Assembly: GCF_014207355.1 (NCBI RefSeq)
Contig: NZ_JACHEF010000003.1
Location: 37,763 to 101,762 of the forward strand
Source of the DNA: Mesorhizobium sangaii
GTDB lineage: Bacteria; Pseudomonadota; Alphaproteobacteria; Rhizobiales; Rhizobiaceae
DNA: 64,000 bases
Direction: 5' to 3'
Positions within the stretch are counted from its first letter, which is position 1; each line of letters begins with the position of its first letter. A program made the position numbers and the translations under genes. Shown here piece by piece: positions 47,326 through 56,605 of the stretch. The notes beneath the pieces are model-generated. The model searched no databases. It was not told the DNA's origin and was given only the letters and a program-made list of their open reading frames with translations.

Positions 47326-48336
47326 TTACTTCTCCGACACTCCAGCTTCCGCAAAACTTGCCATGCGAGCATGGCACTCCAACGCCGAGCGGACGATGTT
47401 GACGGCGAGGCAGGCGCCGGAGCCTTCGCCGAGCCGCATACCGAGATCGAGCAGCGGCGGCAGGCCGAGCGCTTCGAGCAAGCCGCGATGGCCCGATTCG
47501 GCCGAGACGTGTGCAGCGATCGTGTGGGCGAGGCCGGCCGGATGCAGCCTTGCCAGCGGGGCCGCGGCGGCGGTGCAGACGAAGCCGTCGAGCAGTACGG
47601 GTACGCCCAAATGGCGGGCGGCGAGCGTGGCGCCGAAGATGGCGGCGAGTTCGCGCCCGCCGAGTGCCGCGGCAACGCCCAGCGGATCGGTAAGGGCGGC
47701 GGCATGGCGCTTCAGGCCGGCTTCGATGGCGACCACCTTGCGCTTGAGGCCAGCGTCGTCGACGCCGGTGCCGCGGCCGGTCCATTTTTCGGCACCGCCG
47801 CCGAACAGGGCCGCTGAAATGGCGGCGGCCGGCGTGGTGTTGCCGATGCCCATTTCGCCGAAGCAGACAAGGTCGAGGTCTTTCGTCACCGCGTCATAGC
47901 CGGCCGACACGGCGGCGAGAAACGCCTTCTCATCCATCGCCGGCCCTTGCGTGAAGTCGCCCGTGGGATTGTCGAGATCGAGCGGGATGACATCGAGTTC
48001 GGCGCCGGCGATGCGGGCGAGCTGGTTGATGGCGGCACCGCCGCCGGCGAAATTCGCCACCATCTGCACGGTGACTTCGGAAGGATATGCCGACACGCCT
48101 TGCGCGGTGACGCCATGGTTGCCGGCGAAGACGAAGACCTTCACCCGATCAAGCCTTGGCATGTCTCGACCTTGCCAGCGCGCCAGCCATGCTGCGATTG
48201 TTTCCAACCGGCCGAGGCTGCCTTGCGGTTTGGTCAGAGTGTCCTGGCGGCGGGCGACCGCATTTGCGGCTGTATCGCTGCCGGCGGGCAGGTCGAGGCA
48301 GGCGGCGCGAAGTTCATCGAGTGATTTGAAGGGCAT
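47326..48336 (-). CDS. cobT: Nicotinate-nucleotide:dimethylbenzimidazole phosphoribosyltransferase
   Basis: A 336-residue enzyme that makes alpha-ribazole phosphate for the lower ligand of cobalamin. Family segments FAGNHGVTAQGVSAYPSEVT and CFGEMGIGNTTPAAA are visible in part (FAGNHGV, GEMGIGNTT), with the catalytic Glu near the C-terminus (HLHAEG-like region replaced by RLGEGSGA). E. coli nomenclature is used (CobU in Pseudomonas denitrificans); it is not the cobaltochelatase CobT. It is the last gene of the cob unit, 40 bases after cobS. Confidence 0.93.
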   Translation of the reverse strand: MPFKSLDELRAACLDLPAGSDTAANAVARRQDTLTKPQGSLGRLETIAAWLARWQGRDMPRLDRVKVFVFAGNHGVTAQGVSAYPSEVTVQMVANFAGGGAAINQLARIAGAELDVIPLDLDNPTGDFTQGPAMDEKAFLAAVSAGYDAVTKDLDLVCFGEMGIGNTTPAAAISAALFGGGAEKWTGRGTGVDDAGLKRKVVAIEAGLKRHAAALTDPLGVAAALGGRELAAIFGATLAARHLGVPVLLDGFVCTAAAAPLARLHPAGLAHTIAAHVSAESGHRGLLEALGLPPLLDLGMRLGEGSGACLAVNIVRSALECHARMASFAEAGVSEK

Positions 48337-48376
48337 GGGGGCAAAGTCTCCGAAAGGGAATCAGGCCAAGGGGAAA

Positions 48377-49195
48377 TCAGGAGAGGGCTACGGAAGCGAC
48401 GAGCAGCACGGCGATTTCGCTCAACTGCTGCAAGGCGCCGATCGTGTCGCCGGTCTGGCCATCGATCTGGTTGAGGCAAACGGCGCGGAAGGCGGCAAAC
48501 AGCAGGCCAAGCATGACAAGCGCGACAATGGCGCCGCCAAGCCCGAGCAAAAGCAGAGGTATCGCGCCGAGGACGGCACCGGCGATGGCGGTTTCGAACG
48601 AGACGGTACCGGCATCCGCCGAGAGACCATCGGATCGGGCCGGGGGCAAAAGGTGCATGAAGACGCCCAGCACGCCGCGCGAGGCGGCATGTGCGGCCAC
48701 GAGCGCGAAGAGAGCCTGGGTGGGTTCTGTGAATTCCTGCAGTGCGCTCCAGCGGATCAGCAGCGACAGAGCGAGTGCTGCGGCACCGTAGGTGCCGATG
48801 CGGCTGTCGCGCATGATGTCCAGCTTGCGGCCGCGCGATTTGCCGCCACCAAAGCCGTCGGCGACATCGGAGAGCCCATCCTCATGCAGGCAGCCGGTGG
48901 TGAACAGGGTTGCCACAAGGGCAAGGGCCGCCGCCGGGCCCATGGCGAGGCCAAACCGTTCCGCCGTGGCGAAGACGATGGCACCGATCAGACCGACGAC
49001 AAGGCCGGCAAACGGGGCGGCCCAGATCGCGGCGGCAAGGCTGCGGCCGCGAAAGTCGAAGACGGGCAGCGGCAGCCGGGTGAAGAAGACCAGGCAAAGC
49101 GCGATATCGCTGGGGATTTGCCGGGGCGAACGGCTGAAGCTCTGGAATTTGAGTCGGATTTCTTCCCAAAACCGGTTGCCATTTTTCGGGATCAT
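48377..49195 (-). CDS. cobS: Adenosylcobinamide-GDP ribazoletransferase (cobalamin synthase)
   Basis: A 272-residue integral membrane enzyme (CobS of E. coli, CobV of P. denitrificans) joining adenosylcobinamide-GDP to alpha-ribazole. The active-site loop LHEDGLSDVADGFGGG with later RDSRIGTYG is clear, and there are about six transmembrane segments. The first 15 residues (MIPKNGNRFWEEIR) are encoded by a rhizobial palindromic repeat and have no place in the family. The gene starts three bases after the cobB stop. The conserved part begins about residue 30 (SDIALCLVFFTRLP), so the true start could be internal, but no good ATG is there. Confidence 0.9.
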   Translation of the reverse strand: MIPKNGNRFWEEIRLKFQSFSRSPRQIPSDIALCLVFFTRLPLPVFDFRGRSLAAAIWAAPFAGLVVGLIGAIVFATAERFGLAMGPAAALALVATLFTTGCLHEDGLSDVADGFGGGKSRGRKLDIMRDSRIGTYGAAALALSLLIRWSALQEFTEPTQALFALVAAHAASRGVLGVFMHLLPPARSDGLSADAGTVSFETAIAGAVLGAIPLLLLGLGGAIVALVMLGLLFAAFRAVCLNQIDGQTGDTIGALQQLSEIAVLLVASVALS

Positions 49196-49199
49196 GCTC
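49160..49199. repeat. Rhizobial palindromic repeat, partial copy supplying the cobS start
   Basis: TTCCCAAAACCGG and TTTTTCGGGATCATGCTC match 46596-46637 in about 35 of 41 positions. The CAT of the GATCATGCTC end is the cobS start codon on the minus strand. The other terminal repeat has been lost. Confidence 0.8.
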
Positions 49200-50512
49200 T
49201 AGCCCCTCGCAATGGCGTGGAAGAAGGTGCCGCTGACATGGCCGCGCCGGTAACCCGAGGCGCCGATGGGGTTGCCCTGGCCGTCAGCGAGGTCGGCCAG
49301 CGGCTCGTCATTGCCGGTCGCGATCATCTGCGCATAGTGGAATTCGTGGCCGCGGATCAGCGCGCCTTGCGCGCCCAACGGACAATCGGCGCGCAGCCGC
49401 GCCTCGCGATAGCCGAGATTCATCCTGCGTTTGGCGAAGCTGGTGGAATGGCCGAGCAGGCCGAGCATTCCGTGTGTTTCGCCCGACGCGTCCTCCAGCG
49501 CTTCGCCAAGCACCATGAAGCCACCGCACTCGCCATGGATGGGCTTCGTCGCGGCGAATCTTGTCATTCCGGCGCGGAAATTCGTGGCGGCGGCGAGATT
49601 GCCAGCATGGAGTTCCGGATAGCCGCCGGGCAGCCAGCAGACATCGCAGCCTTCGTGGGGTGCCTCGTCGGCGAGCGGCGAGAACGGGACGATCTCGGCG
49701 CCGGCCTTGCGCCAATAGGCCGCCACATGCGGATAGAGGAAGGTGAAAGCGGCATCTTCAGCCAGTGCAATGCGCTGACCGGGCGGCGATAGCGCGTCGT
49801 CAAAGCCGCCGGGCGCCGGGGTGAGGGGGGTCGCCAAGGCCATGATGACATCGAGATCGAGTGACTTTTCCGCCATGTCGGCCAGCCGGTCGAGATGCGC
49901 CATCAGGTCGTCATATTCGCCGGCCTGGACGAGGCCGAGGTGGCGCTCCGGCAGGTTCAGTGTGGGATCACGCAGGATGGCGCCGACGACAGGCAGGCCG
50001 ATCGCCTCGATGGCGTCGCCGGAGAGACGGCGGTGGCGCTCGCTGCCCAGCCGGTTGAGCACGACGCCGGCCATGCGCACATCCGGATCGTAAGTGGCAA
50101 ACCCCTTGGCGACAGCGGCCGCCGTGGTCGACTGGCCGGAAACGTCGAGCACCAGCAGCACCGGTAAGCCGTAGAGGCGGGCGAGATCGGCCGCCGAGCC
50201 GGTGCGGCCGGGAGCCGCCGGAATGCCGTCGAACAGGCCCATGGCGCTTTCGAGGATGACGAAATCTGTGTCATCGGCCGCTTGCGCGGCCAGTGCGTTG
50301 AGCAGCGATGGCGGCATCGCCCAGCTGTCGAGATTGACCCCGGACAGACCGGTGGCTGCGGTGTGGAAGCCGGGATCGATATAGTCGGGGCCGGACTTGG
50401 CGCCGCGCACTTTCAAGCCCCGCCGGGTCAGCGCGCGCAGGATGCCGATGGTGACGCTAGTCTTGCCCGAGCCGGAGCGCGGTGCGCCGATGATGATGGC
50501 GCGGGCGGTCAC
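49199..50512 (-). CDS. cobB: Cobyrinate a,c-diamide synthase
   Basis: A 437-residue amidotransferase that amidates hydrogenobyrinic acid at the a and c side chains with ATP and glutamine. The N-terminal P-loop domain has GAPRSGSGKTS (about 9-19), and the C-terminal class I glutaminase has its Cys nucleophile in HGECGGFMVLGE (about 335). It starts with GTG, overlapping the cobA stop by four bases (GTGA). It is longer and fused as usual for the aerobic pathway enzyme. Confidence 0.95.
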   Translation of the reverse strand: MTARAIIIGAPRSGSGKTSVTIGILRALTRRGLKVRGAKSGPDYIDPGFHTAATGLSGVNLDSWAMPPSLLNALAAQAADDTDFVILESAMGLFDGIPAAPGRTGSAADLARLYGLPVLLVLDVSGQSTTAAAVAKGFATYDPDVRMAGVVLNRLGSERHRRLSGDAIEAIGLPVVGAILRDPTLNLPERHLGLVQAGEYDDLMAHLDRLADMAEKSLDLDVIMALATPLTPAPGGFDDALSPPGQRIALAEDAAFTFLYPHVAAYWRKAGAEIVPFSPLADEAPHEGCDVCWLPGGYPELHAGNLAAATNFRAGMTRFAATKPIHGECGGFMVLGEALEDASGETHGMLGLLGHSTSFAKRRMNLGYREARLRADCPLGAQGALIRGHEFHYAQMIATGNDEPLADLADGQGNPIGASGYRRGHVSGTFFHAIARG

Positions 50513-51327
50513 TGGTTGCCCGCCAGTGCCGCGCGCATGGCGACGATGCCGCCAACCACGATCAGCGCCGGCGAGGTCAGCCCGGCGGCGGCGGCTTCCT
50601 CGGCAATGGTGGCGAGCGTGGCGACGACGGTCTGTTCCCGCGGCGTTGTCGCGGCAACGATCACTGCCGCCGGCGTCGACGGCGCCAGCCCGCCGTCGAG
50701 CAGTGCTGCGGCGATGAGGGGCAGATTAGCCATGCCCATATAGACCACTACGGGCTGGCCGGTGCGGGCGATTGCGCCCCAGTCGATATCGTCATCGGAA
50801 CCTGCGGCATGGCCGGTCGCCAGAATTACCGCCTTGTTAATGCCGCGCATGGTGGCGGGGATGCCGGTCGCGGCCAGCGCGCTCAGCCCCGACGTCAGGC
50901 CGGGCAGGACGCGGAACGGGATATGCTCTCGCGCCAGCGCCAAGGCTTCTTCGCCGCCACGGCCGAAAATATAGGGATCGCCGCCCTTCAGCCTGACGAC
51001 GCGGCGACCTTCGCGCGCCAGCCGGACCAGCAGGGCGGTGATGTCGTCCTGCTTCATCGACGGTTTTCCGCCGCGCTTGCCGGCGAAGAAAAGCTCGGCG
51101 TTTGCGGCAACGGCGACGACATCGGAGGAGACCAGCGCGTCGTAGACCAGCGCATCCGCCTCGGCCAAGGCCGCCAGCACTTCCAGGGTCAGGCAACCTG
51201 GGTCGCCTGGGCCGGCGCCGGCCAGCCAGACATGGCCGGGCTCTAGCCGGCGCGGCTTGAAATTCAGCCGTGACAACGCCTGTTCCAGCGTGGCGTTCTC
51301 GCCCTTGTTCCTGGTGCTGCCGCTCAC
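50509..51327 (-). CDS. cobA: Uroporphyrinogen-III C-methyltransferase
   Basis: A 272-residue SAM-dependent enzyme that methylates uroporphyrinogen III at C2 and C7 to give precorrin-2. The motifs [13 protein letters not shown] and [13 protein letters not shown] are complete. The frame extends to 51537, but GTG 51327 overlaps the cobM stop (GTGA), fits CobA length (about 280) and is the expected coupled start. No CysG dehydrogenase/chelatase domain is attached, so it is the cobalamin-dedicated form. Confidence 0.94.
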   Translation of the reverse strand: MSGSTRNKGENATLEQALSRLNFKPRRLEPGHVWLAGAGPGDPGCLTLEVLAALAEADALVYDALVSSDVVAVAANAELFFAGKRGGKPSMKQDDITALLVRLAREGRRVVRLKGGDPYIFGRGGEEALALAREHIPFRVLPGLTSGLSALAATGIPATMRGINKAVILATGHAAGSDDDIDWGAIARTGQPVVVYMGMANLPLIAAALLDGGLAPSTPAAVIVAATTPREQTVVATLATIAEEAAAAGLTSPALIVVGGIVAMRAALAGNQ

Positions 51328-52088
51328 AATCCGTCCCGTCCGCGAAAACGCCGCTGGTAATGGGCGTCGTATAATGAACTCTCGCCAAAGCCTTCCGCCG
51401 CCAGCGAACGGCCAACGAAGATGATCGCCGTGCGCTCCATCGGATCGGCAGCGAGTTGTGCCTCGATTGTTTCCAGCGTGCCAGTCAGCACGCGCTCGTC
51501 CGGCCAGGAGGCGCGGAAGACGATCGCCACCGGGCAATCCCCACCATAGTACGGCGTCAGCTCGGCGACGACGCGGTCAATGGCGTGGATGGCAAGGTGA
51601 ATGGCGAGCGTGGCGCCGGTGCGGCCGAAACCAGCCAGCGTTTCTCCGGGCGGCATCTTCGAGGCACGGCCGAAGATGCGGGTCAGCACCAGGCTTTGCG
51701 CGATTTCCGGAATGGTCAGCTCGCGGCGAAGTGCTGCGGCCGCGGCGGCGAATGAGGGGACGCCCGGCGTCAGCGTGTAGGGAATGCCGTGCTTCTCCAG
51801 CCGCCGGATCTGCTCGGCGACAGCGCTCCACACCGACAGGTCGCCGGAATGCAGACGGGCGACATCATGACCGGCCTTGTGGGCCTCCAGATACGCGGCC
51901 TCGATCTCGTCGAGCGACATCGGCGCGGTGTCGATCAGTTTTGTCCCAGGCGCACAGTGCTGCAGCAATTCGGGCGCGACGATCGAACCAGCATGCAGGC
52001 AGACCGGGCAGCTTGCCAGCAACCTGGCGCCACGCAGCGTGATGAGATCGGCGGCGCCTGGACCGGCACCGATGAAATGCACGGTCAT
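51324..52088 (-). CDS. cobM: Precorrin-4 C11-methyltransferase
   Basis: A 254-residue tetrapyrrole methylase. The N-terminal [14 protein letters not shown] motif and the later [10 protein letters not shown] loop define CobM/CbiF. It adds the C11 methyl to precorrin-4, giving precorrin-5. The gene overlaps cobE upstream and cobA downstream by four bases each. Confidence 0.95.
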   Translation of the reverse strand: MTVHFIGAGPGAADLITLRGARLLASCPVCLHAGSIVAPELLQHCAPGTKLIDTAPMSLDEIEAAYLEAHKAGHDVARLHSGDLSVWSAVAEQIRRLEKHGIPYTLTPGVPSFAAAAAALRRELTIPEIAQSLVLTRIFGRASKMPPGETLAGFGRTGATLAIHLAIHAIDRVVAELTPYYGGDCPVAIVFRASWPDERVLTGTLETIEAQLAADPMERTAIIFVGRSLAAEGFGESSLYDAHYQRRFRGRDGL

Positions 52089-52471
52089 GGCCCAACTCCG
52101 CTGATGGCGATGGCGCAGGTGACCGGGCCGAGCACTGTACGGGCTCCGAGGAGCCTCGCGCCCCTGCCGGCGACGGCAAGCGCGGATGCTTCGGAAACCG
52201 ATGGCGTGCCGGCCAATTCCTGCGAGAGAACGGAATGGCTAAGCGTGGCTGATGAGACTGCCTCGATCGCGGCCGTGTCGGCGACGACGATCGGAAGATT
52301 GAGTTGGTGCCCGGCAGCGAAAATAGCCTTTTCGTCCTGCTTCAGGGGAGCGGTCGCCAAGGCGGACAACGCCGTCATCGTCAGTCCGTGCGTCTCCAGC
52401 GCGGCTTCTATCGCCGCGAGCACGTCCTCGACGCTCACGCCTTTTCGGCTGCCGATGCCTGCGATCATCAT
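52085..52471 (-). CDS. cobE: Cobalamin biosynthesis protein CobE (CbiG C-terminal-like)
   Basis: A 128-residue CobE/CbiG_C protein. The start of the fold is [13 protein letters not shown], with later [13 protein letters not shown] and [10 protein letters not shown] at the C-terminus. Its exact role in the aerobic pathway is unclear (acetaldehyde or acetate handling after ring contraction has been proposed for the CbiG relatives). ATG 52471 overlaps the cobL stop. Six more residues upstream are possible. Confidence 0.88.
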   Translation of the reverse strand: MMIAGIGSRKGVSVEDVLAAIEAALETHGLTMTALSALATAPLKQDEKAIFAAGHQLNLPIVVADTAAIEAVSSATLSHSVLSQELAGTPSVSEASALAVAGRGARLLGARTVLGPVTCAIAISGVGP

Positions 52472-53709
52472 GGCTTCACCCAATTCCATTGGGTGACCGG
52501 CATGGCCGGCCGCCAGGCCTGCATCGAGCCGACCGGCGACGCGCGGGATATGTTTATGCGGGTAAGGTCGCCGCCAAGCGAGACGTGACGGGCGAGAAGC
52601 AGGGTTTCCATCTCCAGCGTCACCCCGTTAGCGACGAGACGGCCGCCGGCGCGCAAGGCCTTGATGGCAGCGTTCAACACGCCGGTATCGCTGCCGCCGC
52701 CGCCGATGAAAATCGCGTCCGGCGTGTCCAGCCTGGCGAGCGCCTTGGGTGCACTGCCCTCCACCACGATCAGGCCGGGAACGCCACAGGCGGCGGCGTT
52801 GCGGCCAATGCGGGCGGCGCGGATCGGGTCGGCCTCGATGGCGATAGCACGCATCGAGGGATGGGCGAGCATCCATTCGATGCCGATGGAGCCGGCGCCG
52901 GCGCCGATGTCCCACAGCAACTCGCCGCGCCGCGGCGCCAGCGCCGACAGGGTGATGGCACGGATTTCGCGCTTGGTGATCTGGCCGTCATGGTCGAACA
53001 GATGATCGGCAAGGCCAACCGTGAGCGGCAGGATGCGTGCATCAGGTCCTGATTCAACGTCGATCGCCAAAACATTGAGCGGATTGATGTTTTCGAGGTC
53101 GAAGGCATCGGCACGGGCCGAGCGCAGGTTTTCGTTAGGACCGCCCAGCGCCTCCAGCACCGTCAGCCGCGATGCGCCGAAGTCGAGTTCGACGAGCAGG
53201 CGCGCGATTGCAGCCGGTGCTGCGGCATCCGACGTCAGCGCCAGGATGCGGGCGTTCGGCTGCAGCAGCGGCCGGATCAGGTCGAGGGGTCGGCCATGCA
53301 GCGACACGGTGTCGATATCCGGCAGCGGCCAGCCAAGGCGGGCCGCTGCCAGCGAAACGGCTGATGGTGCCGGGATGACATGCATCTCCTGCGCCTTCAC
53401 CTTGCGGGCGAGCGTGGCGCCAACCCCATGGAAGAACGGATCGCCGGAGGCGAGCACGCAGACGTTTCTGCCGGCAAGCGCCAGCACGTCGACCATCTCG
53501 GCGTCGAACGGCACTGGCCAGGGGCGCGCCTCGCCCTTGGCGAAAGAGGCGACAAGGGCAAGGTGGCGCTTACCGCCGAAGATGATCTCCGCCTTGGCGA
53601 TCAGCTGCTTGGCCTCGTCGCCGAGACCCGCTAAACCGTCCTCGCCGATGCCGACGACTGTGAGCCATCTTGAGTTGAGCTTGGCGTCGCGCGGACCTTC
53701 AGCAGGCAT
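52468..53709 (-). CDS. cobL: Precorrin-6Y C5,15-methyltransferase (decarboxylating)
   Basis: A 413-residue fusion of a CobL/CbiE-type tetrapyrrole methylase (about 15-215, VVGIGEDGLAGLG) and a CbiT-type Rossmann methyltransferase (about 225-400, LLWDIGAGAGSIGIEW). It methylates C5 and C15 and decarboxylates the acetate at C12. The start codon CAT (minus) shares bases with the cobK ATG on the plus strand, so the promoter for the cobL-to-cobT unit must lie inside cobK, or transcription must run antisense to it. Confidence 0.95.
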   Translation of the reverse strand: MPAEGPRDAKLNSRWLTVVGIGEDGLAGLGDEAKQLIAKAEIIFGGKRHLALVASFAKGEARPWPVPFDAEMVDVLALAGRNVCVLASGDPFFHGVGATLARKVKAQEMHVIPAPSAVSLAAARLGWPLPDIDTVSLHGRPLDLIRPLLQPNARILALTSDAAAPAAIARLLVELDFGASRLTVLEALGGPNENLRSARADAFDLENINPLNVLAIDVESGPDARILPLTVGLADHLFDHDGQITKREIRAITLSALAPRRGELLWDIGAGAGSIGIEWMLAHPSMRAIAIEADPIRAARIGRNAAACGVPGLIVVEGSAPKALARLDTPDAIFIGGGGSDTGVLNAAIKALRAGGRLVANGVTLEMETLLLARHVSLGGDLTRINISRASPVGSMQAWRPAMPVTQWNWVKP

Positions 53710-54487
53710 GATGACCCACCGCATTCTGATCCTCGGCGGAACCACGGAGGCCCGGCAGCTGGCCGGAAAACTGGCGGCGCACGCCTCGGTCACTCTGTCG
53801 CTGGCCGGGCGCACCGAAAGCCCGGCTGCGCAAGGCGTGCCGGTGCGAACCGGAGGGTTTGGCGGCCCCGATGGACTGGCTGCCTATCTCGGGGAGACGC
53901 GCACCGACCTGCTGATCGACGCCACCCATCCCTACGCAGCGCGAATCTCGGCCAATGCCGCGCAAGCCGCGCGCCTGGCCGGTGTGCCTATTTTGGCCCT
54001 GCGGCGGCCGGGTTGGGAGCCTGTCGAAGGCGACCGCTGGACGCAGGTCGATACAATAGCCGATGCCGTGCAAGCGCTGGGTTCCGCCTCTCGTTGCGCT
54101 TTCCTGGCGCTTGGCCGACAAGAGGTTGCCGCTTTCGAAGCAGCGCCCCAGCATCATTATCTCATCCGCAGCGTCGATCCGGTCGAGCCGAAGCTCTCCG
54201 TTCCCGATGCTCACTATCTTTTGGCCCGGGGGCCGTTCCGCGAGGCGGAAGAACGCGCGCTGCTCGAAGAGCATCGCATCGACATCGTAGTGTCCAAGAA
54301 CAGCGGCGGCGACGCGACCTATGGCAAGATCGCCGCCGCGCGAGCACTTGGCATCGAGGTGGTCATGGTCCGCAGGCCGGCCCTGCCGGATGTCCCGTCG
54401 GCTGAAACCGTCGAAGCGCTGGCCGCCATTGTCAACCAGTTCGGGGCCGATCATCTGATCTGCCCCGTGGACGAGCGCGGCGTGTAG
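53708..54487 (+). CDS. cobK: Precorrin-6A reductase
   Basis: A 259-residue NADPH-dependent enzyme that reduces precorrin-6A to precorrin-6B. It has GGTTEARQLAGKL at the N-terminus, DATHPYA, and VSKNSGG near the C-terminus. It is the only cob gene on the plus strand. Its start overlaps the cobL start (ATG 53708, or 53711 for a 258-residue form), and its last 37 bases overlap the end of cobJ. Such an inverted cobK is common in rhizobial clusters. The long open frame upstream is antisense to cobL. Confidence 0.94.
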   Translation: MMTHRILILGGTTEARQLAGKLAAHASVTLSLAGRTESPAAQGVPVRTGGFGGPDGLAAYLGETRTDLLIDATHPYAARISANAAQAARLAGVPILALRRPGWEPVEGDRWTQVDTIADAVQALGSASRCAFLALGRQEVAAFEAAPQHHYLIRSVDPVEPKLSVPDAHYLLARGPFREAEERALLEEHRIDIVVSKNSGGDATYGKIAAARALGIEVVMVRRPALPDVPSAETVEALAAIVNQFGADHLICPVDERGV

Positions 54488-55215
54488 ACCAGCGCGGGTC
54501 TGTCGTCGCGCTTGATGATCCTGGTTTCAGGCGAGCCGATGATGATGCAGGTCGCCATGTCGGCTTTTTGCGCGTCGACATCGGCCAGTAGGAACACGTC
54601 GATGCGCTCGTCCGGACGGCCGGCGGCGCGGCCGAAAATGACCGGCGTGGTGCCGGGCAGGATCGCGGTCAGGCATTCGAAGGCGCGGCCAAGCTGCCAC
54701 GGGCGCGCCTTGCTGATCGGATTGTAGAGCGCGATGACGAAGCCGGCACCGGCCGCCGCCAGCAGGCGCAGCTCGATCAGTTCCCACGGCTTCAGATTGT
54801 CGGACAGCGAAATGGCGCAGAAATCATGGCCGAGCGGCGCGCCGATGCGGGCGGCAACGGCGAGCATGGCGGTGATGCCGGGCACCACGGCGACATCGAC
54901 CGCACGCCATTCAGCCGGGCCGGCCTCGATCGCCTCGCAGACGGCAGCCGCCATGGCGAAGACGCCGGGATCGCCACCCGAAACGACGGCGACGTCATGG
55001 CCTTCGGCGGCTTTGGTCAGGGCGTCCTTGGAGCGGGCGAGTTCCTCGCGGTTGTCGGAGGCAACGCGAGTCTGGTCCGGGCGCAATTCGAGCCGGTCGA
55101 GATAGGGCTTATAGCCGTAGAAGTACGCTGCCTGCGCCACGGCGCGGCTGGCCTCAGGCGTCACCTGATCGGCGTTGCCGGGCCCGAGCCCGATGACGGT
55201 GAGACGGCCGCTCAT
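54451..55215 (-). CDS. cobJ: Precorrin-3B C17-methyltransferase
   Basis: A 254-residue ring-contracting methylase. The N-terminal GLGPGNADQVTPEA, the VVSGGDPGVFAMA loop and the ALYNPISKARPW segment define CobJ. It methylates C17 of precorrin-3B and contracts the ring. The 3' end runs 37 bases into cobK on the other strand. It starts overlapping the cobI stop by four bases. Confidence 0.95.
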   Translation of the reverse strand: MSGRLTVIGLGPGNADQVTPEASRAVAQAAYFYGYKPYLDRLELRPDQTRVASDNREELARSKDALTKAAEGHDVAVVSGGDPGVFAMAAAVCEAIEAGPAEWRAVDVAVVPGITAMLAVAARIGAPLGHDFCAISLSDNLKPWELIELRLLAAAGAGFVIALYNPISKARPWQLGRAFECLTAILPGTTPVIFGRAAGRPDERIDVFLLADVDAQKADMATCIIIGSPETRIIKRDDRPALVYTPRSSTGQIR

Positions 55216-55970
55216 GCCTGCGCTCCCAAGGCGCCGGGTCGGCCGGACCAGCCGGCGACCAGCACGATGGCAAAATAAGGCGCCCTGTCGTCCTGCTTTT
55301 CGGCAAGTCGCATCGAGACGCTGCCGGCCATGGTGCCGCGCTCGACATAGACGGCGCGCGTCAGCTTGCCGGTTGCCTCCAGGGCCCGCCTGATCTTGGG
55401 CAGGTTGCGGCCGACTTTCATGATGACGGCGGCGTCGGTGTCGGCCAGCCGGCGGGTGAGCTCGAACTCGCTCATCGTGCCCGGCAGCACCGTCAGCACA
55501 TCGTCGCCCTGGACGATCGGCAGGCCGGTCGCCGACCAGCAGCCGGACATGGCGGTGACGCCGGGAATGACTTCGGTGGGGAAACGATGGGCGAGGCGCA
55601 CATGCAGGTGCATGTAGGAGCCGTAGAACAGCGGATCGCCCTCGGACAGCACGGCAACCATCCTGCCTGCTTCAAGGTGTTCGGCGACCTTCTCGGCCGA
55701 TTCCTCGTAGAAACCGGCGATCTGCGAACGGTAGTCGTCGTGATCCTTGTCGATTTCGGTGGTGAGGGGATAGAGCAGCGGCAGTTCCGTCATGCCTGGG
55801 CGAAATTGCGCTTCGACGATGGCGCGCGCGTTGCTGTTGTTGCCGCGCTTGGCGAAATACGCCACGACATCGGCCTCGGCCAAGGCCCGTGCAGCCTTGA
55901 GCGTCAACAGTTCGGGGTCGCCGGGACCGGTGCCGACGCCGACGAGACGGCCTTTGGAGAGCGTGTTCAC
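55212..55970 (-). CDS. cobI: Precorrin-2 C20-methyltransferase
   Basis: A 252-residue tetrapyrrole methylase with GVGTGPGDPELLTLKA and SEGDPLFYGSYMHL. It adds the C20 methyl to precorrin-2, giving precorrin-3A. Four-base overlaps join it to cobH and cobJ. Confidence 0.95.
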   Translation of the reverse strand: MNTLSKGRLVGVGTGPGDPELLTLKAARALAEADVVAYFAKRGNNSNARAIVEAQFRPGMTELPLLYPLTTEIDKDHDDYRSQIAGFYEESAEKVAEHLEAGRMVAVLSEGDPLFYGSYMHLHVRLAHRFPTEVIPGVTAMSGCWSATGLPIVQGDDVLTVLPGTMSEFELTRRLADTDAAVIMKVGRNLPKIRRALEATGKLTRAVYVERGTMAGSVSMRLAEKQDDRAPYFAIVLVAGWSGRPGALGAQA

Positions 55971-56605
55971 AGGCCAGGCCTCGCCAGGGCGTTGAGTGCG
56001 GCGGCAGTCATGGCGCTGCCGCCAAGCCGGCCGCGCACGATGGCATAGGGCACGCCATAGGAATTGCCGGCCAGCGCATCCTTGGATTCGGCCGCGCCGA
56101 CGAAGCCGACCGGCATGCCGATGATCGCTGCCGGCCTCGGCGCACCATCGCGCAGTTTTTCCAGCAAATAGAAGAGCGCGGTCGGCGCATTACCGATGGC
56201 GACCACCGAACCGGCCATGCGCTCGCCCCAAAGGTCGATGGCGGCCGCGGAGCGCGTATTGCCGATCTTCCCGGCGATTTCGTGCGTGCGCGGGTCGCGC
56301 AAGGTGCAGATCACTTCGTTGCCGGCCGGCAGTCTGGCGCGGGTGACCCCATGCGAGACCATCTCGGCGTCGCAGAAGATCGGCGCACCAGCCGAAAGTG
56401 CCGTGCGCGCGGCGGCAACGAAATCCGTCGAAAAGACAAAATGGCTGGCAGCTTCGACCTGGCCGCAGGCATGGATCATGCGGACGGCGACATCGGCCTC
56501 TGCTTCGGAGAAGTGCGACAGGTCGGCCTCGGCGCGAATGATGGCGAAGGAGCGCTCGTAGATCGCCGTGCCGTCGTGGATGTAGTCGTAGGCGGCCATG
56601 CTCAT
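55967..56605 (-). CDS. cobH: Precorrin-8X methylmutase
   Basis: A 212-residue enzyme that moves the methyl from C11 to C12, giving hydrogenobyrinic acid. The catalytic histidine corresponds to H45 (RMIHACGQVE). FCDAEMVSHGVTR is a second conserved segment. ATG 56605 overlaps the cobG stop (ATGA). The frame open to 56656 is not needed. Confidence 0.95.
   Translation of the reverse strand: MSMAAYDYIHDGTAIYERSFAIIRAEADLSHFSEAEADVAVRMIHACGQVEAASHFVFSTDFVAAARTALSAGAPIFCDAEMVSHGVTRARLPAGNEVICTLRDPRTHEIAGKIGNTRSAAAIDLWGERMAGSVVAIGNAPTALFYLLEKLRDGAPRPAAIIGMPVGFVGAAESKDALAGNSYGVPYAIVRGRLGGSAMTAAALNALARPGL

Noticed and set aside
47951..49792. 613-codon plus-strand frame across cobT, cobS and cobB
   Set aside because: Crosses three real genes and their junctions; the translation has no recognisable domain.
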